A stretch of DNA of 64,000 bases from Mixta hanseatica (GTDB lineage: Bacteria; Pseudomonadota; Gammaproteobacteria; Enterobacterales; Enterobacteriaceae). The translations under genes and the position numbers were made by a program. This document shows positions 39,215 to 50,928 of this stretch, piece by piece (position 1 is the first letter of the stretch; every line of letters begins with the position of its first letter). The notes under the pieces are model-generated. The model worked only from the letters and a program-made list of their open reading frames with translations, searched no databases and had not been told where the DNA came from. The DNA lies in the NCBI RefSeq assembly GCF_023517775.1, contig NZ_CP082904.1:4154001-4218000 (forward strand). Reading direction: 5' to 3'.

Positions 39215-39303
39215 TTTCTACCTCAATTACAGTTATTACTAGTGGGAAAGCAGAGAAGTAAAAACCTACAACCAGACACTAAATAAATATAATTAAAGCA
39301 AGA

Positions 39304-39335
39304 CGGTAACAACCCCGATATATTGCCTGTCGGGG
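39304..39335 (-). terminator. candidate terminator between the diiron protein gene and pepM
   Basis: A 6-bp GC-rich stem (39313-39318 with 39330-39335) is followed on the minus strand by TTGTTA, a weak T tract. It lies 34 nt after the diiron protein stop. If real, pepM is transcribed mainly from its own promoter in the AT-rich 39215-39303 stretch. Confidence 0.4.
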
Positions 39336-39368
39336 CATCTGCATAAGTTAATTAAACCAATATATCTT

Positions 39369-40436
39369 TCAGGCTAACGTTTTAAGTCTGGCGAGCAAAT
39401 GATCGTAATAATCATTAACCGTATTCAGCCGTAGATTCGCGCCCAGCCATATTTCCCGCATCGCCTCCGGTGTTTTTTTAACAACGGGCAAAATGACATT
39501 ATTCAGCCAGCCGTCGGCATGAACGACATCTACGCTGATATGCTCTGCGTAGTAGTGCAGATCGCGATCGGTCAGACCAAGACGTTTACCCGCGAAAACC
39601 AGTTTTTCATACTGGCTGGGATCAAGCAGTTCGGTCATCGCCAACGCGCCGATCAGCTTATAGTAATGCTGCCGGTTGAGCCCGCTGAGCAGGAAGAGGT
39701 TATAGCCCGCCAGTCCCTGCCAGGTCAGCAGGTGCGCGTAGTCATCGCTGGCGGCTTCAATGGCGTTACGTTCAAGCAGGTCGCGGTAAAGCGTCGTGTG
39801 CGTATGGCTGTCGCTGCCCATGCCGCTTTCATCCCACATATTGCGGCTTAACTCACCGCGCACTTCCTGCCGCGAGCCGATCATCGCCATCGCGATAAGG
39901 TCGAAAAAGACCAGGTTAAGCGCGCTGTCGCTTTTGAAAAAGTAACGCAACTGATTGATAGTGGCCTGGTTCGCCAGATAATCGTAAAGGGGATGGGCGG
40001 CGGAACGATGCTCAGACCAGAGCGTTTTAAGCTGCTGGTTAAAAATGTCTGCCGTCGTCATGTCCGGCAGCGGCAGATTACGCTGTGCTTCAAAACGAAG
40101 CCAGTTCTGCTCAATGAGCGTTTTGATCCGCAAAATGGCTGGGTTAAATTGATTGCGGCTTTCGTTAGAAAGCGGCTCGGCCAATGCCGTTTGGTAAATG
40201 GAAAATAATGTTTTTTGTATTGTGTACAGGCTTGCAGCATCCCGCTCTTCGCCCCATGCCCGTTTTATGGCGTTTTCACATAGCGCGAAAACTGCTGCTG
40301 TGATTTCGGGCTGCGCTTCCTGAAATTGCTCAAGCCGTTCACTTGCCAGCCAGTGCGTAATGCATTCATCAAGGGAGTGCTGCGTTGCGGCAGGATGCCA
40401 GGCCTTATACGAGTCTGCGGTTTCTGCGTTTGCCAT
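39369..40436 (-). CDS. haem-oxygenase-like diiron protein (iron-containing redox enzyme family)
   Basis: A 355-residue helical protein. The segments 'NMWDESGMGSDSHTHTTLY' (about 189-207) and 'YYAEHISVDVVHADGWL' (about 309-325) supply the Glu, His and Asp ligands expected of haem-oxygenase-like diiron oxidases and oxygenases. Members of that superfamily carry out unusual oxidations in natural-product pathways. It lies just upstream of pepM on the same strand and could be a tailoring enzyme, though a candidate terminator lies between. ATG 40436 has a GGGGG ribosome site. A 20-bp palindrome 36 nt upstream points to TetR control. Substrate unknown. Confidence 0.72.
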   Translation of the reverse strand: MANAETADSYKAWHPAATQHSLDECITHWLASERLEQFQEAQPEITAAVFALCENAIKRAWGEERDAASLYTIQKTLFSIYQTALAEPLSNESRNQFNPAILRIKTLIEQNWLRFEAQRNLPLPDMTTADIFNQQLKTLWSEHRSAAHPLYDYLANQATINQLRYFFKSDSALNLVFFDLIAMAMIGSRQEVRGELSRNMWDESGMGSDSHTHTTLYRDLLERNAIEAASDDYAHLLTWQGLAGYNLFLLSGLNRQHYYKLIGALAMTELLDPSQYEKLVFAGKRLGLTDRDLHYYAEHISVDVVHADGWLNNVILPVVKKTPEAMREIWLGANLRLNTVNDYYDHLLARLKTLA

Positions 40437-40471
40437 AAATACCCCCGAAAGAATAGATGGCCTAACGCTAA

Positions 40472-40491
40472 GCAATACCGATCGGTATTGC
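40472..40491. promoter_or_regulatory. perfect 20-bp palindrome, probable TetR-family operator
   Basis: GCAATACCGATCGGTATTGC reads identically on both strands. It sits 36 nt upstream of the diiron protein start and within 225 nt of the end of the tetR-type gene. TetR-family operators with an ACCGATCGGT core are common. The rest of 40494-40712 is AT-rich and non-coding apart from the tetR terminator. Confidence 0.8.
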
Positions 40492-40654
40492 AATATTAAT
40501 ATTACATAAATGTTTCATTCCGCATTAACTAATTGATTTTAATATAATTAAAAATTGTGATGCAATTCAAATTGCAGAGTGAGCATGCTCTGGATAGTGG
40601 GAAATTACAGATTTATATATAAGCAAAAATGATATTATCTTTCTGTAGGGTTTT

Positions 40655-40675
40655 AAAAAACCTTGAGTGGCAAGG
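40655..40675 (-). terminator. intrinsic terminator after the tetR-type gene
   Basis: CCTTG (40661-40665) pairs with CAAGG (40671-40675). Read on the minus strand the stem is followed by six T residues (40660-40655). It lies 38 nt after the regulator's stop codon. Confidence 0.65.
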
Positions 40676-40712
40676 CACTCTTTATCTGATCTAATAAGGG
40701 AAATCCTAAAGG

Positions 40713-41288
40713 TTAAATAGCCACGCCTTCTGTCGCCAGTAAGTTTTTAGCTGTAGACCAGGCTATATCGGCTGGAGAGTATTCACTTTCTTTGCCCCAC
40801 GTCACTTGAGACATAATGGCGCCGTCAATCAACATGTTGCATGTGTAAGCGATACGCTGCGCAGGCTTGCGCTTAAGCCAGTGACGCAAAATTTGACTGA
40901 GCAATGCAATCAGCTCTTCACGCAGCCCGCGGTTTATCGCCAACAGCGCCTGCGATTTTTCGCCAAATTCCAGTACCGAATTCATAAACATACAGCCCCG
41001 GAAATCGTCGCTTTGAAACCAATTTTCATAGTAAGCGAAAAAAGCCTGCAGCTGCGCTTTCGGCGAATCCTGCTGCGCCAGCGCCGCGTTGAGATCCGTT
41101 AAAAACTGGCTTTTCCTTTGTTCCAGCACGCTCTGAATCAACGCTTCCTTAGACGGAAAATGGCGATATAGCGTTAATTTGGAGACGCCTGCGGTCGTGA
41201 TGATTTTATCCACGCCGACCGCCTGATAACCCTCTCGATTAAAAAGCTCGGTCGCCGTATCCAGAATTACTTGTTTTCTGTCGCTCAT
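40713..41288 (-). CDS. TetR/AcrR family transcriptional regulator
   Basis: A 191-residue regulator with the N-terminal helix-turn-helix in 'VGVDKIITTAGVSK' followed by '[18 protein letters not shown]' (about 24-55) and a helical ligand-binding domain containing 'FRGCMFMNSVLEFG'. ATG 41288 is used; a GTG directly upstream is possible. It lies between the diiron protein gene and the divergent SRPBCC gene. The likely target is the perfect palindrome at 40472-40491. Ligand unknown. Confidence 0.88.
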   Translation of the reverse strand: MSDRKQVILDTATELFNREGYQAVGVDKIITTAGVSKLTLYRHFPSKEALIQSVLEQRKSQFLTDLNAALAQQDSPKAQLQAFFAYYENWFQSDDFRGCMFMNSVLEFGEKSQALLAINRGLREELIALLSQILRHWLKRKPAQRIAYTCNMLIDGAIMSQVTWGKESEYSPADIAWSTAKNLLATEGVAI

Positions 41289-41510
41289 CACTTGTCTCTA
41301 CGCATTCAGGTCATGCTTAATATTATCACAGACGCAAAACATACCACGCTAACTGTTTGCAGGCTAATCTTGCGCCGGACGCCCACAACCGGGCCTCTGA
41401 CGCAGACGTATTTTCGCCATTGCATCGCCGACAGGCATTTAGCCCAGGCTCCCATTCCTTTATGCGTCGCACAATGCTTAAATCATTTCAGGCCCAATTC
41501 CGGAGGTATT

Positions 41511-41906
41511 ATGCTGCCAACACATACGCTAAGTCTGTCCATTACACGTCACTGGCTGGATCTCTATGAAACTATCTGGAAGCCAGAATATTTTCCAAAG
41601 TGGGTTTCCCAACTCGGTGAAGCGCCGTTGCAGGCAGAAGGAAGCTATTGGAAAGCCAAAGGCCCGGATGGCACCTTAAAAGTGCGCTTTTCCGAGCACA
41701 ACAGCTATGGGGTTATGGACTACTGGATTGATAATGGTTTCGGTAAAGAGATCTATATGCCGATGCGCATTGTTCCCAATCAGGAAGGGGCCCAGGTGCT
41801 GCTGACGCATTTTCGTCAACCCTTTACCTCTGATGAAATATTTCAGCAGGAGTTAGCGATATTAGAGCAGAACCTGCAGCGGCTTTACCAGCGGGTAACG
41901 TCCTGA
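41511..41906 (+). CDS. SRPBCC-like (polyketide cyclase/START fold) small protein
   Basis: A 131-residue protein with several aromatic residues and an alternating strand pattern ('ITRHWLDLYETIW', 'YGVMDYWIDNG', 'VLLTHFRQPFTSDEIF'), ending in a long amphipathic helix. This suggests the SRPBCC ligand-binding fold. ATG 41511 follows CGGAGG, a strong ribosome site; a longer frame running back to 41271 crosses the tetR promoter and is not used. It is divergent from the regulator, so the pair may share control. Function unknown. Confidence 0.6.
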   Translation: MLPTHTLSLSITRHWLDLYETIWKPEYFPKWVSQLGEAPLQAEGSYWKAKGPDGTLKVRFSEHNSYGVMDYWIDNGFGKEIYMPMRIVPNQEGAQVLLTHFRQPFTSDEIFQQELAILEQNLQRLYQRVTS

Positions 41907-42453
41907 ATATACAAGCGCCGGCGCGAGACCGCGCGGCGCTGTTTCCGTGGCGTCCAACAGTGCATGCCGTTGAAGTCTGTTATCAGCTTAAAAGCAGGAT
42001 GTTTGCCGCTACTTTTTCCGTATTATCAGGTAAGTACCCAGCCGTATTCAGGCTGCCTGCCGGAAATCCGTTGAGGTCTGTTCGGATCTGATAAAAAAGT
42101 AGCATGAAAAAAGGGTGCAGAAAGTTTACGCATTTTTGTGCAGACAACCAGCTTATTTTAAGTTAATTTAATGTAATTATGCGTAAGCACCCTTACAAAA
42201 AAACTCAATTTTACATTAATAATCAGTTAGTTAATATATACACCTTCTTAAAAAACCTTCAAAGATGCTTAAATAACATTAGCCAGATTATACGTTTGCG
42301 TTAATCCAGTTTTCGATCCATTCATTTTTTACATCCATTTATTATTATAATATTAATTTCAGATATTTCTTATGGTGATTCTTCTGAGTAAAAAAGCTAT
42401 AAATCTACCTGCACACAGCAATTTCTAATAATCAGACCTTCCAGGAATTTTCT
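41907..42453. other. 547-bp non-coding stretch with degenerate repeats
   Basis: No gene is seen. A GC-rich imperfect hairpin follows the SRPBCC stop (41912-41940). A 15-bp direct repeat (41967-41981 and 42068-42082, one mismatch) and a 10-bp inverted repeat (42008-42017 with 42094-42103) overlap each other. From about 42130 to the immunity gene the DNA is very AT-rich and probably holds that gene's promoter. I found no LexA-type box and no colicin remnant. Confidence 0.55.
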
Positions 42454-42729
42454 ATGGAACGCATATCTCTGCAAGACTTTACCGAGCAAGAGTTTATTAA
42501 TTTTGCACGTAAAATACTGTTAGCTGAGTTTGAAACGACTGAAGGATTATTAAAAGCAATAACGGAATTTGTGTTATTAGCGGGTCATCCGGCGGGTACC
42601 GATCTTATTTTATATCCGCAGGATTTTAATATTAACACGCCGCAAAATATGGTGGATGTGATAAAAACCTGGCGAAATCAGCACGGACTACCCTGCTTCA
42701 GGGATGATTATCTCGCTGTTGCTTTATAA
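42454..42729 (+). CDS. orphan colicin/pyocin DNase-type immunity protein
   Basis: A 91-residue acidic protein of the Im2/Im7/Im8/Im9 family. 'LQDFTEQEFINFARKIL' is helix 1. 'HPAGTDLILYPQ' corresponds to the conserved helix-III region 'HP.GtDLIyYP' that binds the nuclease. 'VDVIKTWRNQHGLPCFRDD' matches the family C-terminus. Such proteins block the nuclease domain of DNase colicins or S-type pyocins. No bacteriocin gene is present on either side, so this is a solitary immunity gene, probably protecting against competitors' toxins. AT-rich composition suggests transfer. Confidence 0.88.
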   Translation: MERISLQDFTEQEFINFARKILLAEFETTEGLLKAITEFVLLAGHPAGTDLILYPQDFNINTPQNMVDVIKTWRNQHGLPCFRDDYLAVAL

Positions 42730-42821
42730 TTAAATAATTTCACCTGCTATAAAAATCAGAATAATAAGGGTCAGGATGACCCTCAAGCCAATACTGCTTT
42801 CCTTTTCACCACGGGTATACT

Positions 42822-44312
42822 ATGTCTTTGAAGCAAAAAGCAATTAATGGTGCGAAATGGTCAGCCATTTCGTCAGTTATGACGATTGGATTGGGTATTT
42901 TACAATTAACCCTGCTCGCCAGGATGATTGATCCGAAACAATTTGGTTTACTGACCATTGCATTAGTTATTTTAACGCTGGTGGATACGCTTTCTGATTT
43001 TGGTTTATCCAATTCAGTGATACAGCGCAAAACCATGTCTGAAACAGAGTTATCTACTTTATACTGGCTGAATATTTTTGTTGGCCTGGCGGTTTTTGTC
43101 GTTATCTATTTTAGCAGCCATGCTATCAGCGCATTGCTTCATCAGCCCGAGCTGAATGACTTGATTCAGGCTCTCTCTGTTGCCTTTATTATCATTCCTC
43201 AGGGGCAGCAATTCCGAGCGTTATTGCAAAAAGAGCTGGCGTTTACACAAATTGGCCGTACCGAAGTGCTGGCCGCCTTATCCGGGTTTGCGGTTACACT
43301 AATTTCCGCCTTATGGACTCCTTCAGCGCTTTGCGCTATCTGGGGATACCTGACGATGATCTCTGTACGCACGCTGCTTTTTTGTTATTACGGCGGGAAG
43401 ATTTATCGCCCTCAGTTTGTTTTTGAGCTGAAAAGCGTGCGCAGTAATTTACGCTACGGGGGTTATCTGACCGCAGACAGTTTAATTAATCAGCTGAGTA
43501 TGAACATGCCGACTATGCTGCTTTCACGCCTGTTGGGTGCGGTGGCTACCGGGGGATATAACCTTGCTTATAATCTCGCCGTTATGCCGCCGGCGAAGAT
43601 CAATCCCATCCTGTCGCGCGTGTTATTCCCGGCCTTTGCACAGATGCAGGACGATCGGCCACGTTTGCGTCATAACTTCTATAAGATGTTATCGATTATG
43701 AGTCTGCTGAATTTCGTTGCGCTACTGGGTATGTTTGGCGTTGCTCATAATTTGGTATTAAGCCTGTTTGGCGAACGCTGGCTGTTTATTGCTCCGGTGC
43801 TGCAGGTGCTTTGTATCGCAGGCATGATGCGGGCTATTAATAACCCCGTCGGTTCTCTGGTGATGGCAAAAGGCGCCGTTGATATCAGCTCAAAGCTTAA
43901 TGCGCTTCGTCTGGCGCTTTCTGTACCGGTTATCTGGCTGGGCGCGCAATGGGGCGGGCTTATGGGCGCCACCATCGGATTCACGGCGTTACAGGTGTTC
44001 ACTCTGCTGACGAACTATTTCGTATTGATCCGCCCGCTACTGGGCGCCAGCAGCAAGGCCTATTTAGCCAGCCAATGGATGCCGCTGCGCATGGCATTGC
44101 CTACGCTTTGGATCAGCTATGCACTGGGTTATGCGCTGGACGGCATGATGCCGGTCGCTCTTACGCTTACCTTACAAATTGCCGCCGGTGGGTTGGTATG
44201 GGGTTTGATGCTCCTGAGTAGCCATGAGCCGCTGGTGCTGGAAATCAAACATATTGTGCTGCGTAAAACAGGTTCAGCCGTAGCGTTAAATGAGCAAAAA
44301 AAATTAATCTAA
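42822..44312 (+). CDS. Wzx/MOP-type polysaccharide flippase
   Basis: A 496-residue integral membrane protein with about 14 hydrophobic segments. It opens with 'AINGAKWSAISSVMTIGLGI' and has 'FGLLTIALVILTLVDTLSDFGLSNSVIQRK' in two parts, typical of WzxC/MOP flippases. These move lipid-linked oligosaccharide units across the inner membrane. No polymerase or glycosyltransferase genes are adjacent, so its partner pathway is unknown. Composition is more AT-rich at the 5' end. It ends at a strong terminator beside yicG. Confidence 0.85.
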   Translation: MSLKQKAINGAKWSAISSVMTIGLGILQLTLLARMIDPKQFGLLTIALVILTLVDTLSDFGLSNSVIQRKTMSETELSTLYWLNIFVGLAVFVVIYFSSHAISALLHQPELNDLIQALSVAFIIIPQGQQFRALLQKELAFTQIGRTEVLAALSGFAVTLISALWTPSALCAIWGYLTMISVRTLLFCYYGGKIYRPQFVFELKSVRSNLRYGGYLTADSLINQLSMNMPTMLLSRLLGAVATGGYNLAYNLAVMPPAKINPILSRVLFPAFAQMQDDRPRLRHNFYKMLSIMSLLNFVALLGMFGVAHNLVLSLFGERWLFIAPVLQVLCIAGMMRAINNPVGSLVMAKGAVDISSKLNALRLALSVPVIWLGAQWGGLMGATIGFTALQVFTLLTNYFVLIRPLLGASSKAYLASQWMPLRMALPTLWISYALGYALDGMMPVALTLTLQIAAGGLVWGLMLLSSHEPLVLEIKHIVLRKTGSAVALNEQKKLI

Positions 44313-44363
44313 TAATAAAAGCTGTAATGGGTGGATAAATGCCTGTAACCAGGTATTTTTATT

Positions 44364-44391
44364 AAGCGCGCTGCTATAGCGCGCTTTTTTT
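44364..44391 (+). terminator. intrinsic terminator after the flippase gene
   Basis: An 8-bp perfect stem AGCGCGCT (44365-44372 with 44378-44385) is followed by seven T residues. It marks the right edge of the accessory region before yicG. Confidence 0.9.
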
Positions 44392-44522
44392 ATGGTTTTT
44401 CAGGCAGTCTTTTGCCGCTTCGCATAAACAGAGCTAATCCGGATGCGAATGCCTTAGAAATTTTCACTCGTCTACAATCAGAGAAGCGCTGTAGGCTTGC
44501 CACCGTTTTCCTGGAGCTGGCT

Positions 44523-46905
<2,383 letters not shown>

Positions 46906-46937
46906 TTATTCTCCGCTGCCGCAGTAAAGCGGATTAA

Positions 46938-47771
<834 letters not shown>

Positions 47772-47825
47772 AGCCACTTTCAGTATTATGCCCAGTCATT
47801 TCTTCACCTGTGGAGTAGCACAATT

Positions 47826-48101
47826 ATGGCACGCGTAACCGTTCAGGACGCAGTAGAGAAAATTGGTAACCGTTTTGACCTGGTTCTGGTCGCTGCACGT
47901 CGCGCACGTCAGATGCAGGTGAGCGGTAAAGATCCGCTGGTACCGGAAGAGAACGATAAACCGACCGTTATCGCTCTGCGCGAAATCGAAGAAGGCCTGA
48001 TCACTAATCAGATCCTTGATGTACGTGAGCGCCAGGAACAGCATGAGCAAGAAGCCGCCGAGTTGCAGGCCGTTACCGCTATCGCTGAAGGTCGTCGTTA
48101 A
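47826..48101 (+). CDS. rpoZ: RNA polymerase omega subunit
   Basis: A 91-residue subunit that aids beta-prime folding and assembly and forms part of a ppGpp-binding site. It starts [20 protein letters not shown] and matches E. coli omega along its length. It lies 54 nt after gmk and 19 nt before spoT in the rpoZ-spoT-trmH-recG operon. Confidence 0.98.
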   Translation: MARVTVQDAVEKIGNRFDLVLVAARRARQMQVSGKDPLVPEENDKPTVIALREIEEGLITNQILDVRERQEQHEQEAAELQAVTAIAEGRR

Positions 48102-48120
48102 TTAGCCGGAAGGCTCGCCC

Positions 48121-50229
48121 TTGTATCTTTTTGAAAGCCTCAATCAGCTGATTGAAAAATACTTGCCTGAGGAGCAAATCAAGCGCCTCAAGCAAGCTTA
48201 TCTTGTCTCACGTGATGCTCACGAGGGGCAGACTCGCTCCAGCGGTGAGCCCTATATCACCCATCCCGTCGCCGTCGCCTGTATTCTGGCGGAAATGAAG
48301 CTCGACTATGAAACCCTCATGGCCGCGCTGCTGCATGACGTGATTGAAGACACGCCCGCCACCTATCAGGACATGGAACAGCTGTTCGGCAAAAGCGTCG
48401 CCGAACTGGTTGAAGGCGTATCCAAGCTGGATAAGCTGAAGTTCCGTGATAAAAAAGAGGCGCAGGCGGAAAACTTCCGCAAGATGATCATGGCGATGGT
48501 GCAGGATATCCGCGTCATCCTGATCAAGCTGGCCGACCGTACGCACAATATGCGCACGCTGGGTTCGCTGCGGCCGGATAAACGGCGGCGCATCGCGCGT
48601 GAAACGCTGGAAATCTACAGTCCGCTGGCGCACCGTCTGGGTATTCATCACCTGAAAACCGAGCTGGAAGAGCTGGGCTTCGAAGCGCTCTACCCTAATC
48701 GTTATCGCGTGATTAAAGAAGTGGTGAAAGCCGCGCGCGGTAACCGTAAAGAGATGATCCAAAAAATCCTTGCGGAGATTGAAGGGCGTTTGCAGGAGGC
48801 TGGCATTCCCTGTCGCGTCTTTGGCCGTGAGAAACACCTTTATTCCATCTACTGCAAAATGCATCTCAAAGAGCAGCGCTTCCATTCCATTATGGATATC
48901 TACGCGTTTCGCGTGATCGTCCGTGATGTGGATACCTGCTATCGCGTATTGGGTCAGATGCACAGCCTGTATAAGCCGCGTCCGGGCCGGGTGAAAGATT
49001 ATATCGCTATCCCGAAAGCGAACGGCTATCAGTCGCTGCATACCTCGATGATTGGTCCGCATGGCGTGCCGGTTGAAGTGCAGATCCGTACGGAAGATAT
49101 GGATCAGATGGCGGAAATGGGGGTTGCGGCGCACTGGGCTTATAAAGAACAGGGCGAGAGCGGCACCACCGCGCAGATTCGTGCGCAGCGTTGGCTGCAA
49201 AGCCTGCTGGAGCTGCAGCAAAGCGCCGGCAGCTCCTTTGAATTTATCGAAAGCGTTAAATCCGATCTGTTCCCGGATGAGATTTACGTTTTCACCCCGG
49301 AAGGGCGCATTGTCGAGCTGCCCGCGGGCGCGACGCCAGTGGATTTCGCCTATGCGGTGCATACCGATATTGGTCATGCCTGCGTGGGCGCGCGCGTCGA
49401 TCGGCAGCCCTATCCCCTTTCGCAGCCGTTGGCCAGCGGCCAGACGGTGGAAATCATTACCGCGCCCGGCGCTCGGCCTAATGCCGCCTGGCTTAACTTT
49501 GTCGTCAGTTCGAAAGCGCGCGCCAAGATCCGTCAGCTGCTGAAAAACCTTAAGCGCGAAGACTCGGTCAGTCTGGGTCGCCGTCTGCTAAATCATGCGT
49601 TGGGCGGCAGCCGTAAACTGGCTGAGATCCCGCCGGAAAGCATTGAACATGAGCTGGAGCGGATGAAGCTGGCGTCGCTGGATGATCTGCTGGCGGAAAT
49701 CGGTCTGGGCAATGCGATGAGCGTAGTGGTGGCGAAAAACCTGCTGGATACCGCAGGCGGCACCTCTTCCAGTGCCGCATCGCGCAGCAAACTGCCGATT
49801 AAAGGCGCTGACGGCGTGTTGATTACCTTTGCGAAGTGCTGCCGTCCGATTCCTGGCGACCCGATTGTAGCGCACGTCAGTCCTGGCAAGGGGCTGGTGG
49901 TTCACCATGAGTCGTGCCGTAATATTCGTGGCTATCAGAAAGAGCCCGAGAAATTTATGGCGGTGGAATGGGATAAGGTGACCGAGCAAGAGTTCGTCGC
50001 TGAGATTAAAGTCGATATGTTTAACCATCAGGGCGCGCTGGCGAACCTGACGGCGGCGATTAACACCGCCCGATCGAATATTCAAAGCCTGAACACGGAA
50101 GAGCGTGACGGCCGCGTTTACAGCGCCTTTATTCGTTTGACGGCACGCGATCGCGTTCATTTGGCGAATATTATGCGCAAAATTCGTGTAATGCCGGACG
50201 TCATCAAAGTTCACCGTAACCGAAACTAA
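48121..50229 (+). CDS. spoT: bifunctional (p)ppGpp synthase/hydrolase SpoT
   Basis: Hydrolyses and weakly makes (p)ppGpp in response to carbon, fatty-acid and other stress. The 702-residue protein shows the HD hydrolase domain ('THPVAVACILAEMKLDYETL' region and 'LLHDVIEDT'), the synthetase domain ('YRVLGQMHSLYKPRPGRVKD'), the TGS domain ('EIYVFTPEGRI'), and a C-terminal ACT domain. The start is TTG with GGAAGG upstream, as in E. coli. trmH follows after 3 nt. Confidence 0.98.
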   Translation: MYLFESLNQLIEKYLPEEQIKRLKQAYLVSRDAHEGQTRSSGEPYITHPVAVACILAEMKLDYETLMAALLHDVIEDTPATYQDMEQLFGKSVAELVEGVSKLDKLKFRDKKEAQAENFRKMIMAMVQDIRVILIKLADRTHNMRTLGSLRPDKRRRIARETLEIYSPLAHRLGIHHLKTELEELGFEALYPNRYRVIKEVVKAARGNRKEMIQKILAEIEGRLQEAGIPCRVFGREKHLYSIYCKMHLKEQRFHSIMDIYAFRVIVRDVDTCYRVLGQMHSLYKPRPGRVKDYIAIPKANGYQSLHTSMIGPHGVPVEVQIRTEDMDQMAEMGVAAHWAYKEQGESGTTAQIRAQRWLQSLLELQQSAGSSFEFIESVKSDLFPDEIYVFTPEGRIVELPAGATPVDFAYAVHTDIGHACVGARVDRQPYPLSQPLASGQTVEIITAPGARPNAAWLNFVVSSKARAKIRQLLKNLKREDSVSLGRRLLNHALGGSRKLAEIPPESIEHELERMKLASLDDLLAEIGLGNAMSVVVAKNLLDTAGGTSSSAASRSKLPIKGADGVLITFAKCCRPIPGDPIVAHVSPGKGLVVHHESCRNIRGYQKEPEKFMAVEWDKVTEQEFVAEIKVDMFNHQGALANLTAAINTARSNIQSLNTEERDGRVYSAFIRLTARDRVHLANIMRKIRVMPDVIKVHRNRN

Positions 50230-50232
50230 CGC

Positions 50233-50928
50233 ATGAATGCTCAACGTTTTGCTCGTATACGCGAGATGCTGGCCGCGCGCCAGCATGACCTTACCGTATG
50301 CATGGAGCAGGTACATAAACCCCACAACGTGTCCGCGATTATTCGTACGGCGGACGCGGTGGGCGTTCACGAAGTTCACGCCGTCTGGCCCGCTAACCGC
50401 ATGCGTACCGTGGTTTCATCTGCTGCCGGCAGCAACAGCTGGGTGCAGGTAAAAACCCACCGTACCATTGCGGATGCGGTAACCCATCTGAAACAGCAGG
50501 ATATGCAGGTCCTGGCGACCAATCTTTCCGCCAAAGCGGTCGATTTTCGTGAAATCGACTATACGCGCCCAACCTGCATTCTGATGGGTCAGGAAAAAAC
50601 CGGAATTACTCAGGAAGCGCTGGCGCTGGCCGATCGGGACATTATTATCCCGATGGTGGGCATGGTGCAGTCACTGAATGTTTCGGTCGCCTCCGCGCTG
50701 ATTCTGTATGAGGCGCAGCGCCAGCGGCAAAACGCTGGCATGTACCAACGCGATATCAGTACGCTACCGCGTTCTGAACAGCAGCGTTTGCTGTTTGAGG
50801 GCGGTTATCCGGTACTGGCGCGCGTGGCTAAACAGAAAGGCCTGCCCCGCCCTGAGATTGACGACAACGGCGAAGTGGTTGCCGATGCCGAGTGGTGGGC
50901 CGCAATGCAGTCAACGGCTAAACGATGA
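50233..50928 (+). CDS. trmH: tRNA (guanosine(18)-2'-O)-methyltransferase
   Basis: Methylates the ribose of G18 in the D-loop of tRNAs. The 231-residue SPOUT-family protein has 'HNVSAIIRTADAVGVHEVH' (motif 1, about 31-49), 'LMGQEKTGIT' and 'IPMVGMVQSLNVSVASAL', the knotted AdoMet site. It follows spoT by 3 nt and overlaps recG by 4 nt. Confidence 0.97.
   Translation: MNAQRFARIREMLAARQHDLTVCMEQVHKPHNVSAIIRTADAVGVHEVHAVWPANRMRTVVSSAAGSNSWVQVKTHRTIADAVTHLKQQDMQVLATNLSAKAVDFREIDYTRPTCILMGQEKTGITQEALALADRDIIIPMVGMVQSLNVSVASALILYEAQRQRQNAGMYQRDISTLPRSEQQRLLFEGGYPVLARVAKQKGLPRPEIDDNGEVVADAEWWAAMQSTAKR

Noticed and set aside
41271..41510. N-terminal extension of the SRPBCC gene back to 41271
   Set aside because: It would run through the tetR start and promoter region; ATG 41511 has a strong ribosome site.
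42822..44312. Flippase as part of an O-antigen or capsule locus
   Set aside because: No polymerase or glycosyltransferase genes adjoin it; it stands alone between the immunity gene and yicG.
24057..44391. Search for integrase, transposase, tRNA or CRISPR array in the accessory region
   Set aside because: None of the reading frames or repeats fits; no regularly spaced repeats or tRNA-like cloverleaf were noticed.
48208..49377. 389-codon open frame on the minus strand inside spoT
   Set aside because: It lies wholly antisense to a highly conserved gene, has no ribosome site or recognisable domain, and reflects the codon bias of spoT.
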